DNA from: Bondarzewia mesenterica
Lineage: Eukaryota > Basidiomycota > Agaricomycetes > Russulales > Bondarzewiaceae
Direction of reading: 5' to 3'
Length of the DNA: 64,000 nucleotides
NCBI GenBank assembly: GCA_004802705.1
Contig: SGPL01000031.1
Location: 1 to 64,000 of the forward strand
This document shows, one piece after another, positions 1 to 10,843 of the stretch. The position numbers and the translations under genes are program-made. The notes beneath the pieces are model-generated. The model was not told where the DNA came from and searched no databases. It saw nothing but the letters and a program-made list of their open reading frames with translations. How positions within the stretch are numbered: position 1 is the first letter of the stretch; every line of letters begins with the position of its first letter.

Positions 1-8
1 ACCAATTT

Positions 9-43
9 CCCACCACCACCACCACCACCACCACCACCACCAC
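9..43. repeat. (CCA)n microsatellite
   Basis: An uninterrupted run of CCA triplets opens the window and is followed by further C-rich, low-complexity sequence to about 220. It lies just upstream of the SET1 remnant, where a proline/histidine-rich leader could once have been encoded, but no frame can be supported. Confidence 0.85.
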
Positions 44-261
44 TGCCTTCTTTTCTTCCACGACCTCCATCAGCAGCAGCACCCCGTCCCTTTCCCTCTA
101 ATTTTCTGCCATCCCGAGCGCACCATGCACGCACAGGGTCTTCGCTCCAGCCCTCTCCGACCGTCTCTAAACCAATATCACTGCCACCACCCCCACCACC
201 AGAACCGCCCAAGTGCTACTTGCTTCCACCGCCTCCTCCATGGCCGCCCGCGTGCTTAGAG

Positions 262-1075
262 TATTCTCCTGGCAAGGACTTTAAGGTTCTCTTTGATCCG
301 TTCACCGATAAGGGCCGAGATGGTCGCTTTGCGGCCCTGATCGAGAAAGTACAAGAAGCAAGTCTTGATAATGGAGAGGATGCTCGAATAAAAGGCAAAA
401 ATAAAGGGAAGGAAACTTTGACGCGGTATCAGGGCGAAGTGGTAGGCGGAGAACCAGAGCCTGTGGTACGGGATCCGTGGAAGGTCGAAGAATTCCGGAA
501 GCCGATGGTGGCTCGGCCTATGAGAACAGGGCTGTACGAGATCAAGTATGAGGTGAGTGAGATTCACTTCGAATCATGGAACCATTCCCATTGTATCTAT
601 TCATATGGTACAGTACGACTCGAACTCGACTGGGCCTCCGCCACCAACTGCAATTCTAGTGACCAACGTCTTGCCGTTGATGCCTAATCAGGAGATTCGC
701 CGACACTTCTCGAAGTATGGACCAATTCTGACCTTCGACCCCCCAAATCGACAAAACGACAGGTGGGGTGCTGGGTATCGTGTTCATCAAGTTCAGCACA
801 CACGACGAGGCGAGGCGTTGAACGGGAAAATGGGAATCAGTTGGGCACTGGAACCGTTCTCGGCTTGAATGGTGGTTCTGTCAGGAAATGAAGGTTATGC
901 TAGGTGGTGAAGGAAAGAAGCTCAAGGCGATCCTGCGGGAGCTGGATGATCGACGACGACGCGAGTGTGAGGCAAAGTGGTGGAAGGAGCAGGAGGAAAA
1001 GGATCGGGAGGCTGCAGCACGAGCGACTGCAAAGGTCCCGCCAGGACACGTCTCATCTCTAACCAGTCCCTAGCG
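262..1075 (+). pseudogene. SET1: SET1 histone methyltransferase 5' remnant (RRM region)
   Basis: This is a remnant of the front of SET1, the catalytic subunit of COMPASS that methylates histone H3 lysine 4 in the nucleus. The first readable exon (about 262-552) has the SET1 N-terminal block KVLFDPFTDKGRDG. A GT-AG intron of about 58 bp (GTGAGT...ACAG) leads to the RRM block NSTGPPPPTAILVTN then NQEIRRHFSKYGPI. The RRM continues one frame later as GVLGIVFIKFSTHDEARR (about 762-820), then meets a stop. A lysine/arginine-rich piece (GEGKKLKAILRELDDRR) follows near 905-960. The catalytic SET, post-SET and nSET domains are absent, and unrelated polymerase sequence follows within 200 bp. The family assignment is from memory of fungal SET1 N-termini. 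Truncation makes it a pseudogene even if the one-base shift is an artefact. Confidence 0.72.
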
Positions 1076-1254
1076 CGTCTCACATCCATGTCTTTCACGC
1101 CGCCTCATCTGTCACACCCGACTCCGCGCAATCCCATAACAGTAGCGCACACGTATACCCTGCCTGCTTCTAGCCCCAGCCTACCTCCCAAGCCGGCTAC
1201 GCCAACGCAGATCAGCAGGTTCCCTGGGGCGGGACCTCTCCAATGATACTCTGG

Positions 1255-2165
1255 ATCGACACTTCCAGTTATAGGCGCGCACGAAGTACAGCCTTGGCTC
1301 GGGTTTGCTAAATCTCTATCTATCGCCGAACTTCCGCCCCGTCCAGATCAGTGGGAGATCCAGTCTGGATGGACGAAGTACTGCCATCCTACCACGTGGA
1401 TGGTTCCAGCTATAGCAAGCATGTTGAATTCCCTATACATGATAGACACCCGGAGGAAATACTAGTATTCGACACTTGATCCTTCTCGGTGAGCCGACTG
1501 TGCCGCACATCATCGTCGGGCATCATATATTGTATGATCATGCGAGTATCTGGGAGGAATAGAACATCTTGGGCTCGCAGAATCGATTTCTGGACACCAT
1601 GGCGCTGCACGTTGCTGTCAAAGGTGTCTCATCGAATCAACGTCCCGCTTAATGAAGTATTGGGAGTCAAAGCTGATGGAGCGTGAGCGGAAGGAAGAGG
1701 CTTTTGAGGCAGTTGTGGCCCTACTCAGAGAGACGGCGGATCACATCTAGCGGGAGGAAGATGAGACAAAGCGCGACGAAATGCAAAAGTTCTGTCAAGT
1801 GATTCGGGCGAGCAGTCAGTCGAGTCGGGCGTGGAGACAGCGACCAAGTGCTGTGAGGACATTACGTCTGCCAATTCACTGGCCAACGTGGCCAAACTGC
1901 ACTGCGATATCGAGATGGACAAATCCGTTGGGACTTCATGACCCACACGCCCGCTGAGGTTCGTGCGAATATTCAAGACTATCTCAACTACTGCACTACG
2001 ATGTTTTCGTCACTCACTCTGTGTACTCAGAGGCGTTACCTGACTTTCTGGCTGCGTGTCCTAGCCCAGCGTCGTTTGCTGGTATTCTCACTGTGGGCTC
2101 TAGCTTCTTAACTGTCAACAAGGGATGGGAGAAGTATCTGAAGAACGCTTCATCATAATATCTCA
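1255..2165 (+). pseudogene. MIP1: Mitochondrial DNA polymerase gamma (MIP1) exonuclease-domain remnant
   Basis: Decayed piece of the nuclear gene for the mitochondrial replicative polymerase. Read across three frames it gives LDRHFQLIGAHEVQPWLGF and ELPPRPDQWEIQSGWTKY, then the acidic block EEILVFDT expected around ExoI. Next come PHIIVGHHILYDHASIWEE and RFLDTMALHVAVKGVSSNQR (ExoII region), AKLHCDIEMDKSVG, and VFVTHSVYSEALPDFLAACP with LTVGSSFLTVNKGWEKYLKN. The order matches the 3'-5' exonuclease half of fungal polymerase gamma. Several in-frame stops (e.g. WEE followed by a stop near 1560, two stops near 1655) and frame changes interrupt it, and the polymerase palm is missing. It starts within 200 bp of the SET1 remnant and ends 60 bp before a permease remnant. 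Confidence 0.78.
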
Positions 2166-2239
2166 GTAGGTTGCTGTTTCCATTAACCCCGCTGGCCACT
2201 CATGATTTCACCAGGTTCATGATTGGCATAAGCATGGTA

Positions 2240-2600
2240 TACTATTCCCCGCGTCTTTCTATCAGTTCGACTCTGACACCTGCGAAAATGTCTCTCAGAT
2301 CACTGTCTCGTCGCGCCAGAATTTTGCCTTCGCACGAGATGGCGCGTTACCCTTCTCCCGCTTCCTCTACCGCATCAACCGTTTCTCAGGCACACCCGTA
2401 AATTGTTTCTGGCTTGCCGCCCTCCTGGCAGCCATGCTCGGCCTACTCTCATTCGCAGGACCAGCTGCGATCAGAGCGGTGTTCACCTTAGGAGTCGTAG
2501 CACAATATATCTCGAACTCTATACCCATCACATCAAGATTCCTGGGTGGGAATCAAACCAGTGCCCTTTAACCTTGGTAAATTGGTGCGTCTTTGATCGA
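2240..2600 (+). pseudogene. Amino-acid/GABA-type permease fragment
   Basis: Fragment of an APC-superfamily plasma-membrane permease. In one frame (about 2298-2570) it reads ITVSSRQNFAFARDGALPFS, then RFLYRINRFSGTPVN, a hydrophobic helix (WLAALLAAMLGLLSFAGPAA) and a second helix around VFTLGVVAQYISNSIPITSR, ending at a stop after FLGGNQTSAL. This is the well conserved stretch around transmembrane helices 8-10 of fungal amino-acid, GABA and choline permeases. Neither the first helices nor the C-terminus is present. About 100 residues remain out of the usual 500 or more. Confidence 0.75.
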
Positions 2601-4261
2601 AGTCTGGACCAGCAGCCCTTGCTGCCGGAAATCTACCCTCTTTTTCCTTACCCTCACAGATGTTTACGTTTTGCTGTGCTTCCTCGCGTCGACTACATAA
2701 GACTCCGCTTGCTTTGACTCATCGCCGTGGTTGTCGTTGACGACTCGGGATCCGCAGGCTATCTAGCTTTTTACGAGCGCGCCTACAACACGAGTCTCTC
2801 CCCTCTGCTCCAAGTCCGAATTCTATCTCTGCAGAACCTCACAGCTGAAGTTGATGTGTGTGTACGCGCCTTTCTTATGTATGTTGTGCGCATATAGCAT
2901 ATCACTCCTCAACCATCCGCGAGAAGCTAGATGCATTTCTCGCTCTCGTGAGTCGCACTCTTTCTCACTCCTCGTCCGCACTACTTAGCTCCGCTCTCTG
3001 GCAGTTTCTGAGCTAGCTTCAGCATTCACGGCCACCGGCAGAAGCTAACCAATGTATGGATGTGTTAATTGAAGGACAGGCGCTGAGAAGTTTTCATCTC
3101 GTGGCCCAACTTGGGGTATGAATTTCAGAACGAGAAAGCCATTCATCCATTGGCCTCGTGTTACTTACGTTCTGTTCGAATTCCTATGTTGTTCCGATTC
3201 AGCCTTCATGCTCCTTCATGTCGCACTTTCTGTCCACGGTATCCGGTAATCCCCTTTCATATCGCAGTCCCGCCACCTGCGTTCGATAGTGCTGAGATCT
3301 TTGCTTGCTCTCAGTCCGATCATGGCGCTTACGTAGGACCTTTAACGTTCAGTGGTACATGCATGTGCCGATTGCGATAAGTATATAAACGTGCCAGCTT
3401 CCCAGTATCCCTTCTACGAAGCACTCAAACAATCGCGGCTTGACAAGCTTGGCAGGTCATATGTATATATGTTTCACAAGCAGCTTCGAGCTTCCAAAGG
3501 TAGCGTGCTCCACAGAGCAAAGTCGTCTCTGTGTGCTGTGTGTACAACGCATGGTGTTCCTCATTGTCAGCCAGGAACGGGTCCACAACCGGAATTCGTC
3601 CGGGAATCACATTGCATAATGTGCTGATGTTTACTACTGAGTTCTGAAACTAAGTTAAAAACTTTAAAAATTTGAAGGGCTGCACATGCGAGTACTCTCC
3701 ATGCATCTCGAATGGCCTGCCTCAAAAAACTGTTGTCATCGCCCGTGAATTTGACCTCTGAGTTCACGCGCATGTTCATCGCGTGTCCAATGTTCACGCC
3801 AATCTGCCAATCTGGCAGATTCTCTTCATCTTGCATTCTGCTACCGACCGACGATTCATTCATTATGCATGACACCTGTTGGTATCACATGAAAACCTTC
3901 CTGTCGAGACCTTTGAAGAAGTTCCATAGACAATCTTCGTCGCACAAATTGTGAAAAGGCCTCAATACTTAGTTCATTCGGTCCATCTCAGCTGGCTGCG
4001 GAGAGAACGGGAGGGATGCGGCATCAAGCGGCATCAAGCAGAAATCAGATCGGCATCTCGGGACAATCAGGCGTGTGCATGAGCACCGATGGTATCAGAA
4101 CTATCTCGAGGCATCTGCGCCGCAAATGCATTGGCAGAAAAAGGAGGGCATGTATAGATGTGCGAAATATAAACAAACGACGATAACTGAGATGGGCGAC
4201 GTGTGTAGAACGAAATGAAAGCTCGAGAGGACGTACAGCTGGTAGCCTTTCTAACCACGGG
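2601..4261. other. Degenerate sequence, no assignable gene
   Basis: About 1.66 kb without an intact gene. On the plus strand near 2725-3010 there are coding-like pieces separated by a possible intron: a segment ending SLSPLLQVRILSLQNL and, after GTGTGT...ATAG, a helical piece TIREKLDAFLALVSRTLSHS. They look like the tail of another damaged gene, but I cannot name the family. The rest (3020-4260) holds only short frames without recognisable motifs. It also serves as downstream sequence of the zinc-cluster gene that ends at 4262 on the other strand. Confidence 0.4.
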
Positions 4262-6063
4262 CTAGACCTTGGCGTTATTAAGGGTATTGCGCCGCCGTCC
4301 GCGATTCGACTCGGTAGGGTGTACGCACTTGCGATCCCGCTTAAGGCATTGCCTGTGAATGAAAAAAAAATGAGACGCTATCAGTCAGGAGGACAAGTTG
4401 CGCAGCAAACATCGATGCCATGCCCGAAAGGGGAGGGGGAAGGGCTCGGACAAACATTTGAGCAATGCCGACTGCTCGGAGGAGCGATGGCACTGATCAT
4501 CAGGTGAGATAGTCTGTAGAGACTCATTGGCAGATGCGGTGTACCGTGAAATGAAGCGGCAGCAGCCGTAATAGCCTCGGTGGGGAGGGGGGGTTACGAA
4601 GGAGAAAGATAAAAGGGACAGGGCATGGGATCCACAAATTGAAACCACCATCACCCACTCAAGCCTTTCCCACCCCATGCAAAGGTGAAAAGACAAAATA
4701 CAACTCACCCGCATGTCTTGTCAAGACTGTCGGGATCTGCTGGCCTGCATGCGATCTTTCGTTTTCGACAGAAGAAGCACGCAATGGGCTGCACGGTCTT
4801 CACGACTCGGACACGTCCGCGCCGCGGCCCAGACTCCGTGCTCGTGCTTGCCGCTGTCACGTCGCCTACATCCTTCACGATGTCCTCGACTTCGTGGTTG
4901 ATGCACGTATTTCGGATAGGCGCATGTCGTGTAGGTGAGTCCTCTCGTATCGCCCACTGAGTAATCCCTGTTGATGAGCCTGCGGCTGGCTCTGCGTCGG
5001 ATGGGTACGGGAGGTGACCCATGGGTGTCGGCGAGCATGCCAGTGTATGGGGTGGTGATGGTGATGCCCTTGTCTGAAGGATGGGGGTGCAAGATTGGAG
5101 CGCATGCTGAAGAGACGATGAGCCTGCGGATGTGGGAAGGACATTGCCATGTGCATTGAGATCGGTGTAACCGTGGTCAGGCGCTACGAGTGTGCTCCAG
5201 TCCAAGTTCTTGATAAAAATGACATCAGCGCGTCAATGTCACCGTCGTCAGCAGGAAAAGGGACTTACTTGTTGACCATCATGCCACGAGCTCTCAGCGT
5301 TATCCAACGCTCTCGCGAGCTCAGTTTCCGGATGATTCAGGATGTTGGGATAGTGCTAATCCCGGTTGGTCAGCAAAATCAGCAAACCAGGCCCAAGGAG
5401 AGAGAAGCGGGCATTTACCTCATGGTCTGGATACACGCTTTCACTGTAAATAGGAGGAGGCCCATGCCTACTCCTCATCTCTTTGGGCCAGACATGTTGG
5501 CCAGAGGATGAGGAGTACAAAGCAGAGCCAGAGGCTAGTTCGGCAGCGCCAGTCGGATCGGCGTGCGCGAACACCATTGAATAAGTCCCGTCTGCAGCCA
5601 CATTCAATGGCTCGTTCAGCACCACTTGCTGCCCGTGAATTGTGGCGGTGTTGGCGACTTCGTACGGTGTGTTGCTGTGGTATGTGTAAGCAGTTTTCAC
5701 TGCCCACATATCGCTGTAACCTCCGCCCTGACGGGAATCGAGCGTCCCATACACCTCGCAAATTTGCTGCTCAAGAGGCAGCTGTTAGTATACATACTAG
5801 ACACAATGCCTCCAGAGCTAGATCACCTCGTTTGCATTGTGATATGAATCGTAGCGCTGAGTGTACGTCGGTTCGGCATAAGCCGCGAGGTTAGATGTCT
5901 CAGTAACTTGGTTTGGAACCATGGAATAAAGGTAGGGGACGAAATCGCCTTGCCCGGGCGGCTTGCAGACCTCGGGTTCGAATCCCTCAGACTGTGCACT
6001 CCTCTCCCATGGTTGGTCCCAAGGCTGGTCCATATGATGGTTGTATAATGGCGTGTTCTGCAT
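4262..6063 (-). CDS. Zn2Cys6 transcription factor with C-terminal zinc cluster
   Basis: Predicted nuclear DNA-binding regulator of 420 residues. The model joins 6063-5827, 5766-5419, 5355-5269, 5208-4709 and 4352-4262; all phases agree (79 codons, 116, 29, 166 plus 2 bases, then 1 base plus 30 codons). Introns 1-3 are 53-63 bp with TACTAAC/CTGAC-like branch sites. The zinc cluster lies at the extreme C-terminus: ACFFCRKRKIAC at the end of exon 4, then a spacer and DKTCG, continuing in exon 5 as QCLKRDRKC. This gives C-x2-C-x6-C ... C-x2-C-x6-C, followed by a basic tail (TESNRGRRR). The rest is low-complexity, rich in Ser, Tyr and Gln. No fungal-specific middle domain is seen. C-terminal clusters of this type are common in basidiomycetes. 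The last intron is unusually long (356 bp) and cuts the cluster in two. The target genes are unknown. Confidence 0.82.
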
Positions 6064-7150
6064 GAGATTAGACCGTCGGTATGGGGAGCAAGGAAAGGGA
6101 GGAGTTAAGGCTGAAAGGATATGACCGACCCACTTAAGCAGAATACAGCAGCGCTGTCGCAGGGCGGGACAACGCGTTGGTCAGATGACGAAAGCCTTTA
6201 TCGCTTGCTCAAAAAGGATTAGGGATGTTTTCGAGAACTCCCAGCTTGGCTTCAGCGGTGGCGCTTGGTCAACGCAAATTGGCACTTGATACAGTAGTTA
6301 TTGCAAAGAAAAACATACAAGGACCCACAGCCACTTCCTGTGCAGAAATTGTACCCGCAAGAACAGTTTGTGCGGGCGGCTCGGTCTGCGAGGACAAATG
6401 AGTAAAGCTAGAATCTCGACAGTCGAGACGTACCTGGGTGTGCCGATGCTCGCACCCAGATGCAATTGGGTGGATTGTTATCGTGCATCGTTGTGTTTGT
6501 GCCATGGGCACGTAATGACTGTCCCAGCGGGCATTGGCTGTCAATGAAAGCGCTGCTTAAGCGAAAATGCTTCTGAGTGACGATTTATCTCGTGATGCTC
6601 CATACAGTTCCGGAGCTTTGATGCTTTGATTCAGATGAAGACACAACTCGACGTTCAAAGAGCGGACGTTCCACTGAGATTAATAGGCATCCCATGAACT
6701 TGCTCATGTTGTTCGCGGTGCTTATTGAAGGTCAAGGACACGAGGAATTGTGGTGTCACAGGCTCGATGTCATGCAGCCAGACCGGACGGTTTGTCTGCG
6801 AAGGAAGTCGGCAATCGGATATCTGAGACATAAAAGGGGCTCCAATGGAAAATTCAAATGAGTGACCGAGCTAGTGTCTGCTAGTGCTTACTGTGATGAC
6901 AGCAGCGGGATACAATCATCGCCCAGCGTGTCTTATTTTTGATTCCAGTTAATTCAGGGCCTTTGGGCGGATTTCATATGTAGAAATTGCTGGAAGCTCC
7001 CTCTCATGATAGAGCATCAGCAAAACTACAGGGAAAATGCCACGTCACCGTGCCAAGCAGGGCAGTTGCAGTAGACCCATCATTTCGTGCACTGTCCACA
7101 TTTTTCCTCTCTATAGCAGTAGAGCATGCTACCTAGGTCATTCATAAAAA
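6064..7150. other. Upstream region of the zinc-cluster gene
   Basis: About 1.1 kb between the start codon of the zinc-cluster gene and the decayed middle-domain remnant. Open frames here are short and lack recognisable motifs. An AT-rich tract (TTTATTTTATTTTTATTTT) lies at about 7163-7182. It may contain the promoter of the minus-strand gene, but no specific element can be supported. Confidence 0.35.
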
Positions 7151-7224
7151 ATAGAATTATTTGCTTTATTTTATTTTTATTTTCTGCACAATTGTCACGG
7201 AGATCCATCTTCCGTAGCAACGTG

Positions 7225-8030
7225 TCACCAAAATGCCATATGGCATCCATTGGAAATACATATACACAAGGAGCTGGTAGGAACGAAACAAGGAACCGGA
7301 GACAACCTGAAACAGCCCACTCGCCGCTGCAAAACTATCATCCACCATGCTCTGGACGCCGACGCGCCGGACGGCCGTGGTGGGCGAGGCCAAGCTGCGA
7401 ACGAGGTGGTAATCGTCGAGGTCGAGGGCGGGGGCAAGGCATCGATCCATTCCTGGAGCAATCGGTCCTTGGCGAGGACGGCGTAGGTGACAGGACAGAG
7501 GGAGATGGCATCGTCCATGATGGTGCCGAGGATATAGGCGAGCTTGAAGAGGGCGATGTTCCCATCGTAGAGGTGACCGGTGGCGTCGAGAGCGGGATCG
7601 CAGTACGAGGGCAGTTCCATGTCAAAGTGGTGGGATGCGATGGCGAGGGGACGGCCGAACATGAAGGCTTGCCACCTGGGGTGACGGATGAGACGGGATG
7701 TATTTAGTGTGTGAAGTGCGCTCACCTCTCGAGCAAGAGGACGTGCCACCACGCCCACCGGCGATGCTCGGTGACCTCAAAGGGCATCCTGGACCTTCCG
7801 GGATCGCGATGGAAGCCCATGGCAGTGGCGGTGGTGACGAGCTCGCCCTTGATGCATCAGATTTCCTCGGAATCGATCTTAGAGAGGGTGAGATAGTGGC
7901 AGCGGACGAGGAGGAGTTTGACGAGGTCGAGGATGTAGGCGCGGCTCTCTGCCTGGTGGCGACGCGTGAAGGAGGACGGCAAGATGCTGGTTTGGACGCA
8001 AGGGGTCGGGCTGAAAAGAAGAGGGGGATG
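7225..8030 (-). pseudogene. Fungal transcription-factor middle-domain remnant
   Basis: Remnant of the fungal-specific transcription-factor domain that usually follows a Zn2Cys6 cluster. From about 8030 downward it reads AYILDLVKLLLVRCHYLTLS, then KIDSEEI, an in-frame TGA where family members have Trp, and then CIKGELVTTATAMGFHRDPG. RRWAWWHVLLLER ends at a clean intron (7732-7684, GTGAGC...CCAG). Exon two continues WQAFMFGRPLAIASHHFD, then YILGTIMDDAISLCPV. Near 7455 the frame changes inside a C-run, and the sequence resumes as LDLDDYHLVRSLASPTTAVR before homology stops at about 7335. The zinc cluster and both termini are missing. The TGA substitution plus truncation support a pseudogene. It lies upstream of, and on the same strand as, the intact zinc-cluster gene but is not part of it. 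Confidence 0.7.
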
Positions 8031-8564
8031 CAGAAGAAGAGGGAGGGGAGAGAGGGGGGATGTGCGGAGACCACGAGTGCGCGGTCGTGTTGTTGAGAGC
8101 GTGAATGGCGACGCGGAGAGAGTGGAGGGCGAGAACATCGGGACGGGAGATGTGAGGTGAAGGGGAGGCCATGATGGAAGAGGTCGATCCCATCTGACCG
8201 ATAAACACACCCTTGCCCTGTGTCGTCCACAGAGGTCCACAGCAACTGCTCTCACGCCGTCTCGCTGGCTCTGCGGTGAGCTAACAACCACTGGCCAACT
8301 GCTCGTACCCAATCGCCTGAAGGTCGCTGACACCCTCGGACCCTGCCTGCCCACATCACGTCACTTACAGTCACATCACCGTTGTTTATCCCCATCGTCC
8401 CTCTACCGCTCTCGTACAAGGACTAGCACTGTTCACTCTATTATACTTTCCCAGCCTTCTGCCCGCGCGAGCGCAGCATGGCTCGCGATGGCGACCACGC
8501 CTTTTTCTCCCATCCTCTTTTGTTCGCCTGCTGCCACAGCGTCCCATCCTCCTTTCCTCTCATC

Positions 8565-10316
8565 ATGGATTATCTCAATACTTCCTGGTGTCCCATCTGT
8601 GGTCGTCACATCCTCCCCAAGTGATACACCATCCCCGTGCAACCCTCCAACCCTCCCCGACCAACTATCCCTGCTCCCCCTCCCTCTTCCCCAACTTCTC
8701 CTTCTTGTGAGCATCTTTCAACACTCGTCCTCTCCTTCCCCGCTGCTCATTTTATTTCATTTAGCATCCAAAAACAACGCTCAGGATGAGCCCACCATTT
8801 GTCGGACGCGTAGTAAAAATAGGACCATTCGTACTAGAACAGCTGGTGGCCTCACCCGCAGCACCGGTCGTGTCAAGCCCAACGGCACCATCAAATGTTC
8901 AGACTCGAAGAAGAACCCGCCTGCTCCTATGTCTCCTCCCGCACCCCAACAGCCTCTGACCGCCCCGGTAAAACTTCGGACGGTCATTGATCAGAATCCC
9001 ATCCCTCTGTATTGCTCTGACGAGTGTCGCTTGGTCGACATCAACAACAACCACGCCGGTCTGCCCATTATTTACAATCCCGACCGTGATGGACGTGATT
9101 CTTCCACCCTCCCTCCCGTTCCTCACAACTCCCTCAATGACATCGTCTCTCCTCTAGGCAGCGAGACGGAAACGATAGTGCCTCGAGTGCCTCAACTTCC
9201 CCCGAGTCAGAGGACAAGATCCTTTTAGGCGACTCGGCTCCCCTATCTGGTTACGCTTCGATATCCCCTAGCGTGGCCGCCCTTGCTCGTATGTACGACT
9301 TCCCTCCCTTGCCGCCCCGCGCGCCGCTCTTGGAGGAGGAGGAGGAGGAGATGTCGTCCTTTCCGGAGCCTTCGAATGACTACCAGAGTGGTGTCATGAT
9401 GGCCGCATATCGTATCAAGACCGCTCTCTGTCCTGAACCCGCTCCAAAGCGGTCGTCACATCCTTTCAACCAGGCTCCCTCACATAATCAGAAGCCCATT
9501 CCGGGTTGGACGGATGGCAGTGATGCGTGGAGATCTTCTGTCTATTCCTTGTCGACAGTCGAGACTGCGATGAAGCAAGCTTCTGGAGTTCAGGACCGGC
9601 CTTGCATACAAATCGTTCGCGGCCTCCCCGCACTGCTCTATCGGCGTCTACTCTACACTCAGCGAGCATCCTACACCGACAGCATCTCACTCTTCTGCCA
9701 CTTCCGCCTCGACCTCAAAGCTCACTTCGGCGGCGAGATCGAGCACGCAGGAGGACGTGTCTTCCAAATACCCTCTGACCTTCGCTCGTCGCTCGGATTC
9801 ATGCACGTCGGTCTCATGCCGGGAACACAGCATCCTCAAACCGGGTGCTGAAGACATGCTCCTTGTTCCGGATGTCAAGCTGCGATCTCCTTCGGCTGCT
9901 TCCTCTTACTACAACGATAGCCCCTCGCTGTCAAGTTGCCGATCGGGATTGGGATCGACACGCAGTCGCATGCAGAGTCCGCTTAGTCGGAAGGGTAGCG
10001 AGTTGAGTGAGGATTCGATCTCACAGTCGCAAGAAAATGAGGCTGGTTCATTACCAACACCGAAGAGACCTGGCATTGAGAGTGAGTACTGCTTGGCATC
10101 ATCTTGAGTCATTCTCCTGATGTTCATGTCCCTGCAGCGCGTCCTTGGTCTTACGGCAATGTCCTGACATATCCCCTCATGCCCATGCCGAACAAGGAGA
10201 TCAAGTTTGAAAGGCGTGTCGTGAACGGGAAGACCAAGATTATTGAAGTCGAGGTCGAGGTGCAGCCGCAGATGAAGCGACTGTTCCTGTTCCCCGGTAA
10301 GGAGGTCAGGCAATGA
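8565..10316 (+). pseudogene. Ecl1-type (life-span regulatory factor) zinc protein, damaged
   Basis: Resembles the Ecl1/life-span regulatory factor family, small fungal zinc-binding proteins linked to stress and stationary-phase survival. Exon 1 (8565-8706) encodes MDYLNTSWCPICGRHILPK, followed by an in-frame TGA at 8622. After an intron (8707-8764) the conserved RTRSKNRTIRTRTAGG and IPLYCSDECRLVDINN blocks appear; C-x2-C and CSDEC are the zinc ligands. Downstream, conserved-looking Ser/Pro-rich sequence changes frame near 9160 and near 9595. The C-terminal part (LPTPKRPGIE, intron 10082-10137, then RPWSYGNVLTYPLMPMP) is well kept and ends at 10314-10316. The stop and two shifts suggest a broken gene. 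If some shifts are sequencing errors, only the TGA argues against function. Confidence 0.6.
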
Positions 10317-10843
10317 TCACTGTCTCCCGTTCGCTGTCAGCTTTTCTCCCTCTCGAGTCCAGCACATCTCACCATCCCTTCCTCTCGCATGTCACCACAC
10401 ATTAGACGCATACCACACGCCAGATGATACCACTCGATGACGACACGATGCCGATGATCTTAATCACGCCTTCATCGCTCATGATCTCCCCTAATGGATC
10501 GTCTGTGCACCTCGTTCGTCAGGAACATCTCCCACATGCACCGTGAACATTTTGCATTGCATGTCTTCAATTCCAAAAGTTGTCTCTGACCTCTGATTTT
10601 TTTTGTTGTTTCCGTTCTTTGGCTTGTGTAATTATGGAAAGAACTTACGAAAGAGAAATATGCAAGGAACTGTAAATTTGATTTAGGAAGTATTTTGTAT
10701 GTAAGGGTCATGACATCAATGGTTATTGTATCCGACGGCCTTCGCACACTGTATATTGCAATGGACAATACATGGTGTGCAGAACAAACAGGTCCCACTC
10801 AAACAACATAGATGCTCCCATCTTGAAATGTCTCCATCCACAC
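10317..10843. other. Convergent intergenic region
   Basis: About 530 bp between the 3' end of the Ecl1-type gene (plus) and the 3' end of the DUF6533 gene (minus). It is AT-richer than its flanks around 10590-10740 and has only short frames. It presumably contains both 3' ends; no terminator signal can be pinned down. Confidence 0.4.

Noticed and set aside
5968..5996. tRNA-like B-box (GGTTCGAATCC) on the plus strand
   Set aside because: The flanking T-stem pairs poorly, there is no A-box or acceptor stem at the right spacing, and the bases lie in coding exon 1 of the zinc-cluster gene.
8619..8624. TGA in the Ecl1-type gene as a selenocysteine or programmed readthrough codon
   Set aside because: Fungi of this group lack selenocysteine insertion as far as known, the following base context is not the CTA readthrough type, and neighbouring frame damage favours decay.
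9088..9206. Intron between 9093 and 9207 to bridge the frame change in the Ecl1-type gene
   Set aside because: The putative intron would remove sequence that itself looks conserved (LPPVPHN, NDIVSPL). A small indel explains the change better.
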